Shown: positions 8,061-16,730, numbered from the stretch's first letter. The stretch is DNA of 64,000 nucleotides from JAJUFS01 sp036381175 (GCA_036381175.1 DASVDI010000006.1:124001-188000); one strand, 5' to 3'. Made by a program: numbers and translations. The notes: generated by a model not told the origin, from the letters alone.

Positions 8061-8488
8061 GACAATGCTTCCTGTTTGCGGATCAGCCCCGGCGGCGAAG
8101 CGCCATTCGCGCCGTCGCGCAGCCAAGCCGTCCAGCGGTCGAAACGAACCAGCAACTCGCGGTATCCGGGAAAATTTCTTGCGGCGAAATAATCCATCCG
8201 TGCAGTTCGCGAACCGCTGACGTCGTCCAGCGTGAACTCGACAAGGCTCGCGCCCGGCGGAATATCGTGCGCGGGAACGCCGGGGAATCCGGCCTGCTCG
8301 AGATGCCAGCCAATATCGTTCAACAACACGGGAGTGATGTTGCCGGCGGCTGACTTCGTCTCCCCGCGCGTGCGGTTTTCATAATGAAAACGGCCGGCGC
8401 CATCCAGGCGAAAGGTATCGAGCCCGAAAGAAGAACCCGGCGCCCATTCGGCACCGGCGGTAAAAGTGAGTGTCGTCCACGTCAGCAT
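8057..8488 (-). CDS. Protein of unknown function, first gene of a coupled pair
   Basis: A 143-residue protein beginning MLTWTTLTFTAGAEWAPG, with the segment GLDTFRLDGAGRFHYENRTRG. It appears cytoplasmic and predominantly beta. I do not recognise a family. The frame extends to 8767, but AGGAAGGA lies five bases before the ATG at 8488, and a longer protein would overlap purT on the other strand. It is coupled by GTGA to the next gene. The roughly 195 bases up to purT form a divergent promoter region. Confidence 0.6.
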   Translation of the reverse strand: MLTWTTLTFTAGAEWAPGSSFGLDTFRLDGAGRFHYENRTRGETKSAAGNITPVLLNDIGWHLEQAGFPGVPAHDIPPGASLVEFTLDDVSGSRTARMDYFAARNFPGYRELLVRFDRWTAWLRDGANGASPPGLIRKQEALS

Positions 8489-8684
8489 GAGATTCCTTCC
8501 TGTTTCAGTACGAATCTCCATGCGCAAGCAGATGGACCTTTGGCTGACTTGATGGACTCTCCGCTCGTCATGAGCCTGCGGACAGGTTTCGGAGTGCAGG
8601 TATCGCCGCGTGTCGACGTCGAACCCGTGAAAATCGATGCGCTCCTGCATTACCATTTCGCTCCCTGCACAACGGATCAGATCC

Positions 8685-9881
8685 ATGACCACTCTCGGCA
8701 CCGCGCTTTCGCCCGGCGCGACAAAGATCCTGCTGCTCGGCGCGGGCGAACTCGGCAAGGAAATCACGATTGAGGCGCAGCGGCTCGGCGTGGAAGTCGT
8801 CGCGGTGGATCGTTATGCGAATGCGCCGGCGATGCAGGTCGCACACCGCAGCCACGTCGTTGACATGCTCGATGGCGCGGCCTTGCGCGCGGTGATTCTT
8901 GAGGAAGACCCCGATCTCATCGTTCCGGAGATCGAGGCGATTGCGACGGCGACGCTGCTTGAACTCGAAGCGGAAGGCCATCGCGTGATTCCGACAGCGC
9001 GCACGGCGCGATTGACGATGGATCGCGAAGGCATTCGCCGGCTCGCGGCAGAGGATCTCGGCCTGCCGGTTTCGCCCTATCGCTTCGCCGACAATGAAGC
9101 GGATTTTCGTGCGGCGGTGGCGGAAATCGGCACGCCTTGCGTGGTCAAGCCGGTGATGTCGTCATCCGGCAAGGGCCAGAGCACGGTGCACAGTGCGGAT
9201 GACATCGGCAGGGCCTGGCATTACGCACAGGAAGGCGGCCGCGCGGGTAAAGGGCGTGCCGGCTTTTCGAGGGTAATAGTCGAGGGCTTCATCGATTTCG
9301 ATTACGAAATCACGCTGCTGACGATTCGTCACGCCGACGGCACGGCATTCTGCGAGCCCATCGGGCACCGGCAAGTGGCCGGCGATTACATCGAATCCTG
9401 GCAGCCGCATCCGATGAGCGAGATCGCGCTGAAACGCGCGCAACAGATCGCGGGCGCAATCACGAACAATCTCGGCGGCTTCGGAATTTTCGGCGTGGAA
9501 TTTTTCATCAAGGACGATCAGGCGTGGTTCAGCGAAGTCTCGCCACGCCCGCACGACACCGGCATGGTGACGATGATCTCGCAGGATCTTTCCGAGTTCG
9601 CACTGCACCTGCGCGCCATCCTGAAACTGCCGATTCCTGTCATTCGCCAGCGCGGTCCGGCGGCAAGCGCGGTGATTCTCGGTGAAGGCGAATCCACGAA
9701 CATCACCTACGGCAACGTCGAGAAGGCGCTCGTCGAACCGGACACGCAGTTGCGTCTTTTCGGCAAGCCGGAAATTCGCGGCAAACGCAGGCTGGGCGTC
9801 GCGCTGGCGTTGGGTGGTGACATCGAAACTGCTCGCGAAAAAGCCCGGCGCGCGGCGCAGAGTGTCGTTTTGAAGTACTGA
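8685..9881 (+). CDS. purT: Formate-dependent phosphoribosylglycinamide formyltransferase (GAR transformylase 2)
   Basis: A 398-residue ATP-grasp enzyme that makes formyl-GAR from GAR, formate and ATP in purine synthesis. Visible motifs in order are KILLLGAGELGKEITIEAQR, VPEIEAIATATLLELE, KPVMSSSGKGQS (ATP-grasp loop), FEVSPRPHDTGMVT-type sequence (here FSEVSPRPHDTGMVTMIS) and ITYGNVEKAL. The length is close to that of E. coli PurT. The ATG at 8685 is used; codons upstream to 8637 overlap the divergent region and lack homology. It stands alone, with no other purine genes nearby. Confidence 0.95.
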   Translation: MTTLGTALSPGATKILLLGAGELGKEITIEAQRLGVEVVAVDRYANAPAMQVAHRSHVVDMLDGAALRAVILEEDPDLIVPEIEAIATATLLELEAEGHRVIPTARTARLTMDREGIRRLAAEDLGLPVSPYRFADNEADFRAAVAEIGTPCVVKPVMSSSGKGQSTVHSADDIGRAWHYAQEGGRAGKGRAGFSRVIVEGFIDFDYEITLLTIRHADGTAFCEPIGHRQVAGDYIESWQPHPMSEIALKRAQQIAGAITNNLGGFGIFGVEFFIKDDQAWFSEVSPRPHDTGMVTMISQDLSEFALHLRAILKLPIPVIRQRGPAASAVILGEGESTNITYGNVEKALVEPDTQLRLFGKPEIRGKRRLGVALALGGDIETAREKARRAAQSVVLKY

Positions 9882-9972
9882 CAAATTGCGCCGCGGGCCC
9901 GGGTATGCCATATCGGAGTTCGGCACTGACTGCGTTTTCACTTTATGATGGAGCGCCGGAGCGAGGGCCGGC

Positions 9973-11697
9973 ATGGAACTTACCAATCACATCATCACGC
10001 TGATCGGGCTGATTTTCCTCATCAGCGTCATCGCCGCCGGCCTCTCGCCGCGCCTCGGCGTGCCCACTCTCCTTATTTTCGTTGCCATCGGCATGCTCGC
10101 GGGCGAGAACGGTCCCGGTGGCATCGTCTACAACGACGTGCAGAGCGCGCACCTCGCCGGTTCGCTGGCGTTAGCGGTCATCATCTTCGACGGCGGATTG
10201 CGCACGGACATCGGCAGCTTTCGGATCGGCCTGAAGCCGGCTGCCTGGCTTGCCACGGTCGGCGTGTTGATCACCGCCGGCATCGTGGGGCTGGCGTGCA
10301 TGTGGCTGCTGGATCTGCCGCTGCTGGAAGCCCTGCTGTTCGGCTCACTGGTGAGCTCCACCGACGCGGCCGCCGTGTTCGCGCTGCTGAAAAACGCCAA
10401 CCTGTCGTTGCATCCCCGCGTCGGCGCGACGCTGGAAGTCGAATCGGGCAGCAACGATCCGATGGCGGTGTTTTTGACCATCGTGCTGCTCGAAGCGGTC
10501 GTCCAGCAGCGGATGCCCGGTGGCGGGACGCTGTTGTATTTCGTGCAGCAGATGGGCCTTGGCCTTGCCGGCGGCTTTGCCGGTGGCTGGCTGCTGGCGC
10601 GCGCCATCAACAAACTGCAATTGAGAACGGCGCTGTATCCGCTGCTGACCCTGTTTGGCGGCGTACTGATTTTCGGCGTGATCTCGGAGCTGGGTGGCAG
10701 CGGTTTTCTCGCCGTCTATCTTGCAGGACTTTACGCGGGCAACGCGCGCGTCCGCTCCATGAACGCGATTCTCGGCTTCAATGACGGCATCGCCTGGCTG
10801 GCGCAGATCGGGATGTTCCTGATTCTCGGCCTGCTGATCACGCCCGCGGAGTTGATGGGTTACGCCGTGCCGGCGCTGATCATTTCCGTGGTGCTGATCC
10901 TCGTCGCGCGCCCGGTCGCGGTCGTGCTTTGCCTGCTGCCGATGCGGTTCAGCTGGCGCGAGCAGACGTATATTTCCTGGGTCGGACTGCGCGGCGCGGT
11001 ACCCATTGTGCTCGCGATGTTTCCCTTGCTCGCCGGCATCGAACACGCGCGCGACATGTTCAACGTCGCGTTCTTCGTGGTGCTGATTTCACTCGTCGTG
11101 CAAGGAACCAGCCTCGCGCCGGTCGCGCGCTGGCTGAAACTGGACGTGCGCCGCCGGCCGCAGTCGCGGCAACGGGTGCAGCTGGACGTACCCGGCCAGG
11201 TCAATTACGAAGTCGTCGGCTACACGCTGGAAACGGACAGCGCGGTTGCAGGAAGAACCCTGGTATCCCTGCCCTTGCCGGGTTCGGTGCGGCTGATCGG
11301 TGTGCTCCGACGTGGCGCGCTGGCGCCAAGGACGAACCGCATGCGCCTGCGCGCCGGCGACCACATCTACCTGCTCACACCCATCAAGTATGTCGAACGG
11401 CTGGATCACGTGTTTCTTGCCCAGGGCGCCTCGCCCCGCGACGACATGCTGGTCGGCGATTTCGATGTCAGCGGACAGGCGCCGCTCACGGACCTGCTCA
11501 CCCTGCTCGCCGTGGACGGCCTGGATCTCGATCCCGCCGACACGGTGCAGAAACTGTTCGAGCGGCGGTTCGCGACAGTTGCGGAGAAACAATGGCTGGA
11601 CCTGGGCGATTACCGCATCAGCGTGCAGCGAACCGACAACGGTCAGATTGTTTCAGCGCGCGTGCGGCGCCGCGGCTCCGGCGATGACGATCAGTAA
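9973..11697 (+). CDS. cvrA: K+/H+ antiporter, CvrA (NhaP2) family
   Basis: A 574-residue protein, close to the usual CvrA length. About 12-13 membrane helices cover residues 1-390, including ALAVIIFDGGLRTD, GSLVSSTDAAAVFALL and EVESGSNDPMAVFLT, which are hallmarks of the NhaP-type CPA1 antiporters. A TrkA-C-like domain (about 405-480) and a CorC/HlyC-like C-terminal domain follow. These proteins expel K+ (or Na+) for protons and help control cell volume and pH. GAGGGCC lies just before the ATG. The 3' end overlaps the convergent beta-lactamase-fold gene by seven bases. Confidence 0.9.
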   Translation: MELTNHIITLIGLIFLISVIAAGLSPRLGVPTLLIFVAIGMLAGENGPGGIVYNDVQSAHLAGSLALAVIIFDGGLRTDIGSFRIGLKPAAWLATVGVLITAGIVGLACMWLLDLPLLEALLFGSLVSSTDAAAVFALLKNANLSLHPRVGATLEVESGSNDPMAVFLTIVLLEAVVQQRMPGGGTLLYFVQQMGLGLAGGFAGGWLLARAINKLQLRTALYPLLTLFGGVLIFGVISELGGSGFLAVYLAGLYAGNARVRSMNAILGFNDGIAWLAQIGMFLILGLLITPAELMGYAVPALIISVVLILVARPVAVVLCLLPMRFSWREQTYISWVGLRGAVPIVLAMFPLLAGIEHARDMFNVAFFVVLISLVVQGTSLAPVARWLKLDVRRRPQSRQRVQLDVPGQVNYEVVGYTLETDSAVAGRTLVSLPLPGSVRLIGVLRRGALAPRTNRMRLRAGDHIYLLTPIKYVERLDHVFLAQGASPRDDMLVGDFDVSGQAPLTDLLTLLAVDGLDLDPADTVQKLFERRFATVAEKQWLDLGDYRISVQRTDNGQIVSARVRRRGSGDDDQ

Positions 11698-13529
11698 TTC
11701 CAGGTCTGAAACGCGAAAAGATCGTTTGCGATCATCGCGATGGCGGCGAGCGCCGCTGCGCTTGCGATGAAAATCCCGGGCAAGGTGACGGACCTCGGCA
11801 GGCCCCAGGCAACGCCTGCCGCGCTGGCCGCCAGGGCAAGCAGTGCCAGCAACGGCGTGGCGATCGACAGCACCAGGATCGCGACGCTGGCGGGGCCGAC
11901 CACGCCGAGTGCCGGGTAGCCGGTGTTGAACAGCAGCACCTGGAATGCCACGACGGCGGCAATGGCGACGATCGGCAGCAGTCGCGGCAGGAGTTCGTGG
12001 AAATCGAAGATGGGCCAGCGCACCAGCGACACGATCCAGGCCGGCAGCAACACGAGACCGGCAAGAACCCCGGCAATGACAAACACCGCAGCGAACATTG
12101 CGCCCGCCACCTGCCATCCCGGCACGCGCTGCCAGCGATCGCTTGCGCCATTCAACGACACGCCGGTTTCGCTCACCTGAATTTCCCAGCCCGGATACCA
12201 GCGACCCGCTTCGCGCAGCCGGCTCGCATCGAAGGCTTCCAGCACAGCCGTCTTGCCGATCGTGGCAAAACACCAGGCGTCCGCGCAGCGATCCATGCGC
12301 GCCACGCCGAGCCAGGACTGGTACAACGCGCGCGGTGGCCGCTCGGGGTTCGTGTTCCGGTACCAGCCGGCGAGTGAAGGAATTTCCGCTGCCTCCACGG
12401 CAGGTGACGGTACCGGTGGCGCCGCCGGGAGCGCTTGCATGATCTGGCCGCGCAGCAGCGCATCGGCTTCGGCGAGCGCCTCGCGCGCATTGCCGTGATT
12501 CATCAGCACGAGATAGCCGCGCCCCAGATCGGGGCTGTACGCAATGCGTGCGAGAAAACCGGGCAGCGCACCCGTCTGCGTATAAAAGAGAAAACCGTTG
12601 AACGCTTCGGCACGAACGCCATGGCGAAACCCGGGAACCAGCGCGGCGTCATTCGCGGGCGCTTCCAGCCACTGGATCGCTTCCACCTTGAGGATTTCAT
12701 GATCTGCGAACCGGCCGCGATTGAGCAGCATCTGTCCGACGCGCGCGAGATCGCCGGCGGAAATCCAAAGTCCCCCTGCCGTGACGAAATTCAGCGGCAA
12801 TGCGGATGTCGCTCCTGTCGAGGAATGTCCCACGGCATCCGCAGGCAAGGCGCCGCTGGGCCGCCCGACGCTGGCAGACATTTCCAGCGGCTCGAAAAAC
12901 AGGCGCGCCAGCACTTTCTCGTAGGGAAAGCCTGTTCCCTTTTCAACGAGATACGCGGCAATCGCCGGACCCAGCGCACTGAAATGTTCGCGTTCGCCGG
13001 GCCGGTATTCCACCCGCAATGCACGGAATGCGCTGTTGATGCCAGCCAGCAATGGCTGGCCGCGGCTTGTTGTGTAGACATCGCGAAAATGCGCGGTCCC
13101 GAGGCCGGCACGATGCGCGAGCAGGTCGGCCACGCGCACCAGGCGCTCGGCGGCCCACGGATTCTGCAGGTCAATTTCCGGCGCAAGTTCGCGCAACTCG
13201 CCTGTATCCGGAATGCTGCCATCGGCAACCAATGCGCCCATCGCCATGCCGGTAAACAGGATGCTCACCTCGCCGACACGAAACCGGGTGTCCGGCGTCA
13301 CGGAATTGCCGGAAGGGCCGAGCTCACCAAGGCCGAACGCGCGGATTGAATCGCGATCAAACACTGCCGCCGCGAGTCCCGGCACGCCGTGACGCTCGCG
13401 AATGTCTTCGAGCGCCGCGCGCAAATCGTCATCGCTCGCGCGCGGACGCGTGTCGATCACGTCCGCCGCCGCCGGCGTGGCCACGAGCGCGACCGCGAAT
13501 ATCAGAATCTGGCGAAAGGAATGACTCAA
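11691..13529 (-). CDS. Membrane-anchored beta-lactamase-fold protein without catalytic motifs
   Basis: About 612 residues: signal peptide (ILIFAVALVATPAAA), a class C beta-lactamase-like domain (about 35-380) and a C-terminal part with four or five membrane helices. The serine-hydrolase motifs are degenerate. The SxxK site reads E-V-S-I in RVGEVSILFTG (near residue 87), the YxN site reads F-S-A in REHFSALGPAIAAY, and the third motif reads QTG in FYTQTGALPGF. HRAGLGTAHFRD keeps the fold signature. It therefore may bind, not cut, a peptide or peptidoglycan ligand. The start is uncertain: TTG at 13529 leaves a good signal peptide but abuts the terminator at 13528-13556, and the frame continues to a TTG at 13586. 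Confidence 0.8.
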   Translation of the reverse strand: MSHSFRQILIFAVALVATPAAADVIDTRPRASDDDLRAALEDIRERHGVPGLAAAVFDRDSIRAFGLGELGPSGNSVTPDTRFRVGEVSILFTGMAMGALVADGSIPDTGELRELAPEIDLQNPWAAERLVRVADLLAHRAGLGTAHFRDVYTTSRGQPLLAGINSAFRALRVEYRPGEREHFSALGPAIAAYLVEKGTGFPYEKVLARLFFEPLEMSASVGRPSGALPADAVGHSSTGATSALPLNFVTAGGLWISAGDLARVGQMLLNRGRFADHEILKVEAIQWLEAPANDAALVPGFRHGVRAEAFNGFLFYTQTGALPGFLARIAYSPDLGRGYLVLMNHGNAREALAEADALLRGQIMQALPAAPPVPSPAVEAAEIPSLAGWYRNTNPERPPRALYQSWLGVARMDRCADAWCFATIGKTAVLEAFDASRLREAGRWYPGWEIQVSETGVSLNGASDRWQRVPGWQVAGAMFAAVFVIAGVLAGLVLLPAWIVSLVRWPIFDFHELLPRLLPIVAIAAVVAFQVLLFNTGYPALGVVGPASVAILVLSIATPLLALLALAASAAGVAWGLPRSVTLPGIFIASAAALAAIAMIANDLFAFQTWNY

Positions 13530-13556
13530 AAAAAAGCCCTGAACCGAGTTCAGGGC
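13528..13556 (-). terminator. Intrinsic terminator after the BON lipoprotein gene
   Basis: On the minus strand the stem GCCCTGAA / TTCAGGGC (13536-13556, five-base loop) is followed by eight U residues (13528-13535). It ends the GntR/ABC/BON operon and lies immediately before the next minus-strand gene. Confidence 0.85.
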
Positions 13557-13620
13557 AATCTTCAGGGGGGGAGCGTTGTAAAACAAGAGCGGCGGGCGTC
13601 CCTGTCCGCCGGGTAACGAC

Positions 13621-13968
13621 TCAGCTGGCGTCCACTGTCATCTCGGAAACCACACGATCAACGCCGTCCACGCTTTTCGCCGTGGCGAGCGCGCGGGCGA
13701 GGTGGTACACGTCCGGAACGCGGCCTTTCAGTACGACAACGCGATCCTCACTGGTGACGCGAATGTCTTCGGAAACCAGGTCATTGTCCTCGGCGATAAG
13801 GCGCGCGACGTCGAGGCTGAGATCGTCGCCGTCGTGTTCCACGCCGTTCACGGAGTAATCCGTACCGGCCCAGTAGGTGCCGTCCTCCGTGTCGTGGCCG
13901 ATCACGACGACGCAGCCCTGCAAGGCGAGAAATGCGGAAAGCACGATTAAAAACAGTTTGCGTTTCAT
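13621..13968 (-). CDS. BON-domain lipoprotein
   Basis: A 115-residue protein with a lipoprotein signal (MKRKLFLIVLSAFLALQGC, Cys19) followed by one BON domain (about 55-115: DVARLIAEDNDLVSEDIRV, VVVLKGRVPD, AKSVDGVDRVVSEM). BON domains bind phospholipid membranes; OsmY and DolP are well-known members. The start at 13968 is supported by AGGAAGG four bases upstream. It lies 68 bases after the ABC permease gene and before a strong terminator, so it is probably the last gene of the YtrA-type operon. Confidence 0.85.
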   Translation of the reverse strand: MKRKLFLIVLSAFLALQGCVVVIGHDTEDGTYWAGTDYSVNGVEHDGDDLSLDVARLIAEDNDLVSEDIRVTSEDRVVVLKGRVPDVYHLARALATAKSVDGVDRVVSEMTVDAS

Positions 13969-14036
13969 GATTCCTTCCTGGTCCTGGGCCCGGACCCTGC
14001 CTTGGAAAACCGCGACAGGATCCGGCCGTTGTTTGT

Positions 14037-14966
14037 TTACGATTCGTCGCGGTAACGGCGCAGCCAGATCGCACCGGCGGTGCACGCGGCGGCAAACACG
14101 AGTCCGTACCAGAACCCGGCAGCCGTGAAGAGATCGCCGAAGAAGCTGATGTCGAAGCCGATCTCGCCGGAGAAATCACCGTGTGCACCGAACATGCTGA
14201 ACTCATGACCGATCAGCTCGTCGAAGCCCTGGGAGCCACCGAACAGGGCAAGACGAGAACCGACGACGTCCAGGAAATTGTCGGTATCCAGGAACATCTT
14301 TTCGAGAATCGCGATGGCGACAGGCGGCAGCACGGCCCACAGGAACGGTGCTTTCTTCGCCCAAGCGGAAGCAAGCAACAACCAGCCAAACAGCGGTGCA
14401 TACCAGAGCATCTCGACGTAGAGAGCAATCAGCGTGTCTCCCAAACCGGAAAGACTCAAGTTACTGATTACGATAGTCCAGGCATTACCACCGCCGATCA
14501 GGACGAAGATCGTCGCGAAGAAAGCAAGGACGAAATACAGAGTAAGCACTATTGTGAGCACAATTATCGGCAGGACGAAGAATAGTGCACACCACTTCGA
14601 AAGAACCGTAGCAGTATCGGTAACGGGCAATGACTTCCAGAAAAGGATCGAACGATCACGTCTTTCTGCGTAGAGCGCGTCAAGGAGATAAAACACGCCA
14701 ATGAACGTCATCACGAGGAAGAACGTGAAGGCCAGCATAGGAAGCAATGCAATACCTGCGCGGTCAAGGTCACCAGCCGACATGTTTCGAGCAATTTTCT
14801 CGACAGCCCGATCTATTCCAATACTCGTGGGTATCTCGAAGAAGAGCGTCGTGGCAAAACCAAATGCGATAATCGCCGCGAAAGCCGTCGGCACGATCCA
14901 GAAGCTGCGGTGCTCCCAGGTTTCGCGTTTCAGCAACGCGATTGCGGTATTCATGTGCGTGTTCAT
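14037..14966 (-). CDS. ABC transporter permease (ABC-2-like, six helices)
   Basis: A 309-residue integral membrane protein with about six hydrophobic helices (for example FWIVPTAFAAIIAFGFATTL, ALLPMLAFTFFLVMTFIGVF, FVLPIIVLTIVLTLYFVLAF). The intracellular signature LYAERRDRSILFWKSLPVTD is typical of ABC-2 type permeases paired with YtrA-regulated ATPases. Its ATG overlaps the stop of the ATPase gene as ATGA (14963-14966). It probably forms the membrane half of an exporter or bacitracin/peptide-stress transporter; the substrate is unknown. Its middle part is visibly less GC-rich than its neighbours. Confidence 0.85.
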   Translation of the reverse strand: MNTHMNTAIALLKRETWEHRSFWIVPTAFAAIIAFGFATTLFFEIPTSIGIDRAVEKIARNMSAGDLDRAGIALLPMLAFTFFLVMTFIGVFYLLDALYAERRDRSILFWKSLPVTDTATVLSKWCALFFVLPIIVLTIVLTLYFVLAFFATIFVLIGGGNAWTIVISNLSLSGLGDTLIALYVEMLWYAPLFGWLLLASAWAKKAPFLWAVLPPVAIAILEKMFLDTDNFLDVVGSRLALFGGSQGFDELIGHEFSMFGAHGDFSGEIGFDISFFGDLFTAAGFWYGLVFAAACTAGAIWLRRYRDES

Positions 14967-15820
14967 GCGCGTGCTCCTTTCATCTTCGCCACGAACAGAT
15001 CGGCGACGCTGGGCGTGTGCAGTTCGCCGAGTTCGCGCAGCGTGTTGCGCGCGATGCCTTCAAACAGGAACAGTTTCTTGCCGAACACATCGCGTTCATG
15101 CAGCGGCTTGAGTTCGCGCGCGGCATTGGCGTTGTCCGGCGCAACCAGCACCTCGGTGTAGTTCTCGCCGACGGCTTCCATGCTGTCATCAAGCACGATC
15201 TTGCCCTGCTGGATGAACATCAGGTGCGTGAGAATCTTCTCGATCTCCTCGACCTGGTGCGTGGTCACGAGAATCGTTCTCGAGTCGTCGAAGTAATCGC
15301 TCAACAGGGAACTGTAGAACTCCTTGCGATAGAGAATGTCGAGACCCAGCGTCGGTTCGTCGAGCACCAGCAGGCGCGCGTCGATGGCCATGACGATGGA
15401 AAGATGCAGTTGCACGATCATGCCTTTCGAGAGCTGGCCGACCTTCTTGTTCTCGCGCACGTTGGAACGGGCGAGAAACGCGCGGCATTTTTCCTCGTTG
15501 AAACGCGGATGCGTGCGGGCGACGAACTCGATCACCTGGTTCACGCGAATCCAGCGTGGCAGCACCGCGACATCCGCGATGAAGCACACTTCCTGCATGA
15601 TCGCCGCGCGGTTGCGCTTCGGGTTCATGCCGAGCACTTCGAGTTCGCCATCGAAATCGGTGAGGCCGAGGATGGCTTTCAGCGCCGTGGTCTTGCCCGC
15701 GCCGTTCGGACCGATAAGACCGACAATGCAGCCTTCATTGATTTCGAAATCGACGTGATCAAGCGCTGCCTGGTCACCGTAGTGCTTGGTAAGCCCTTTC
15801 GCTTTGACGAGCGTGGTCAT
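14963..15820 (-). CDS. ABC transporter ATP-binding protein
   Basis: A 285-residue ATPase with Walker A GPNGAGKTT, Walker B LLVLDEPTLGLD and the H-loop segment TILVTTHQVEE. The signature region reads QLSKGMIVQLHLS instead of LSGGQ, a form common in ABC-2 exporters of the YtrB/BcrA group. The ATG at 15820 is chosen over the open frame to 15907 because it overlaps the TGA of the GntR gene as ATGA and has GGAGG upstream. It powers the permease encoded next. Confidence 0.92.
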   Translation of the reverse strand: MTTLVKAKGLTKHYGDQAALDHVDFEINEGCIVGLIGPNGAGKTTALKAILGLTDFDGELEVLGMNPKRNRAAIMQEVCFIADVAVLPRWIRVNQVIEFVARTHPRFNEEKCRAFLARSNVRENKKVGQLSKGMIVQLHLSIVMAIDARLLVLDEPTLGLDILYRKEFYSSLLSDYFDDSRTILVTTHQVEEIEKILTHLMFIQQGKIVLDDSMEAVGENYTEVLVAPDNANAARELKPLHERDVFGKKLFLFEGIARNTLRELGELHTPSVADLFVAKMKGARA

Positions 15821-16188
15821 TTTCCGTCCTCCCCGTGCTTCGCTGCCGCAAGCAGTTCCTTCGGGTCGAGTCCGAGGCGCTGGATGGTCTTCACGACCAG
15901 CGGCCATTCTTCCTGTACGAAGCGGTCACGTTCATTGCGCAGCAGTTTCGAGCACGCGCCCTCGCGGACGAACATCCCAAGGCCGCGGCGCTTCTCGACG
16001 AGATTCTCGTCGACCAGTTCCTGGTAACCCTTCATCACCGTGAGCGGATTGAGCTGGTAATCCGCAGCGACGCTGCGCACGGATGGCAAGGTATCGCCAT
16101 CCTTCAGTGCACCTTCGAGAATCATGGCGACCACCTTGTCTCGCAGTTGCCGATAAATCGGCTGGTTGTCATTCCAGTTCGGATCCAT
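15817..16188 (-). CDS. GntR family transcriptional regulator, YtrA subfamily
   Basis: A 123-residue protein: a winged helix-turn-helix (IYRQLRDKVVAMILEG, LPSVRSVAADYQLNPLTVMK, KRRGLGMFV) and then only a short dimerising tail of about 50 residues, which is the YtrA subfamily layout. YtrA regulators repress their own ABC transporter operon and are relieved by cell-wall-active compounds in studied cases. Here the ATPase follows by an ATGA overlap. A 24-bp inverted repeat over the operon promoter (16690-16713) is the likely operator. Confidence 0.9.
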   Translation of the reverse strand: MDPNWNDNQPIYRQLRDKVVAMILEGALKDGDTLPSVRSVAADYQLNPLTVMKGYQELVDENLVEKRRGLGMFVREGACSKLLRNERDRFVQEEWPLVVKTIQRLGLDPKELLAAAKHGEDGK

Positions 16189-16241
16189 TGTCCGGACCTC
16201 CAGTCATGCGCCGGGCTCCGCCGGCTTTTTCGCCTCGGGGC

Positions 16242-16649
16242 TTATTCGGCCACGATGACGGCGACATTCAACGCAGTAGCCGCCATGTAGCGGTACACGC
16301 CGAACATTCCGGGAACTTCCAGCGCCTTGGCCACCAGGTCGCGGCGCAGTGCCTCGCCCAGCGGATCAACATCAACGGCGGTGGTTTCAAACAGGGATTC
16401 CGGGGACGCCTTCGCCGCCGGCGCCGTATTCACGAGCTTGATCTCGCCGACCGAGACGCCGGGGACGTAGATCGTCAGCGGCAGGTTCTTCAGTCCGGCG
16501 CGCGTGTCTGCCTGGATGGCAGCGCTGGCATCCTGCGTCTGCAGGCGAATTGCGCGGTCCAGCGACGACAGCGAGCCTGCCTGGGTCGTACCCGCGCCAA
16601 GCAGCAGCGCAGCAGCGAGAACGTTGAGGGTCATTGTCTTGCGTTTCAT
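16242..16649 (-). CDS. Small exported protein of unknown function, first gene of the YtrA operon
   Basis: A 135-residue protein with a signal peptide (VLAAALLLGAGTTQAGS) and no recognised domain; the mature part is rich in Ala and Leu (LPLTIYVPGVSVGEIKLV). AAGGAG lies nine bases before the ATG. It is the gene nearest to the promoter/operator at 16690-16730, and the GntR gene starts 54 bases after its stop, so it should be made together with the regulator and transporter. It may work with them in the periplasm, but nothing in its sequence says how. Confidence 0.7.
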   Translation of the reverse strand: MKRKTMTLNVLAAALLLGAGTTQAGSLSSLDRAIRLQTQDASAAIQADTRAGLKNLPLTIYVPGVSVGEIKLVNTAPAAKASPESLFETTAVDVDPLGEALRRDLVAKALEVPGMFGVYRYMAATALNVAVIVAE

Positions 16650-16689
16650 GGTTCAACTCCTTGAGCGGTTTCTCCGCTCTTACCGAAGC

Positions 16690-16713
16690 GGTGTTGTAGC
16701 TAACTATAACACC
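16690..16713. promoter_or_regulatory. Probable YtrA-type operator (24-bp inverted repeat)
   Basis: The two 12-base arms GGTGTTGTAGCT and (in reverse complement) GGTGTTATAGTT match at 10 of 12 positions. The repeat covers the -10 element of the promoter at 16703-16730 and sits 41 bases before the first gene of the GntR/ABC operon, which is where an autorepressor would bind. Confidence 0.6.
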
Positions 16714-16730
16714 AACATACCGAAAAGCAA
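16703..16730 (-). promoter_or_regulatory. Candidate sigma-70 promoter of the GntR/ABC operon
   Basis: On the minus strand TTGCTT (16725-16730) is followed after 16 bases by TATAGT (16703-16708). The -35 is weak (three of six consensus bases). Transcription would start some 45-50 bases before the ATG at 16649, inside the inverted repeat. Confidence 0.4.

Noticed and set aside
8489..8767. N-terminal extension of the 143-residue gene to 8767
   Set aside because: It would overlap purT on the other strand, and a good Shine-Dalgarno supports the ATG at 8488.
14942..16027. 361-residue plus-strand open frame
   Set aside because: Antisense to the ABC ATPase and GntR genes, which have clear motifs and ATGA couplings.
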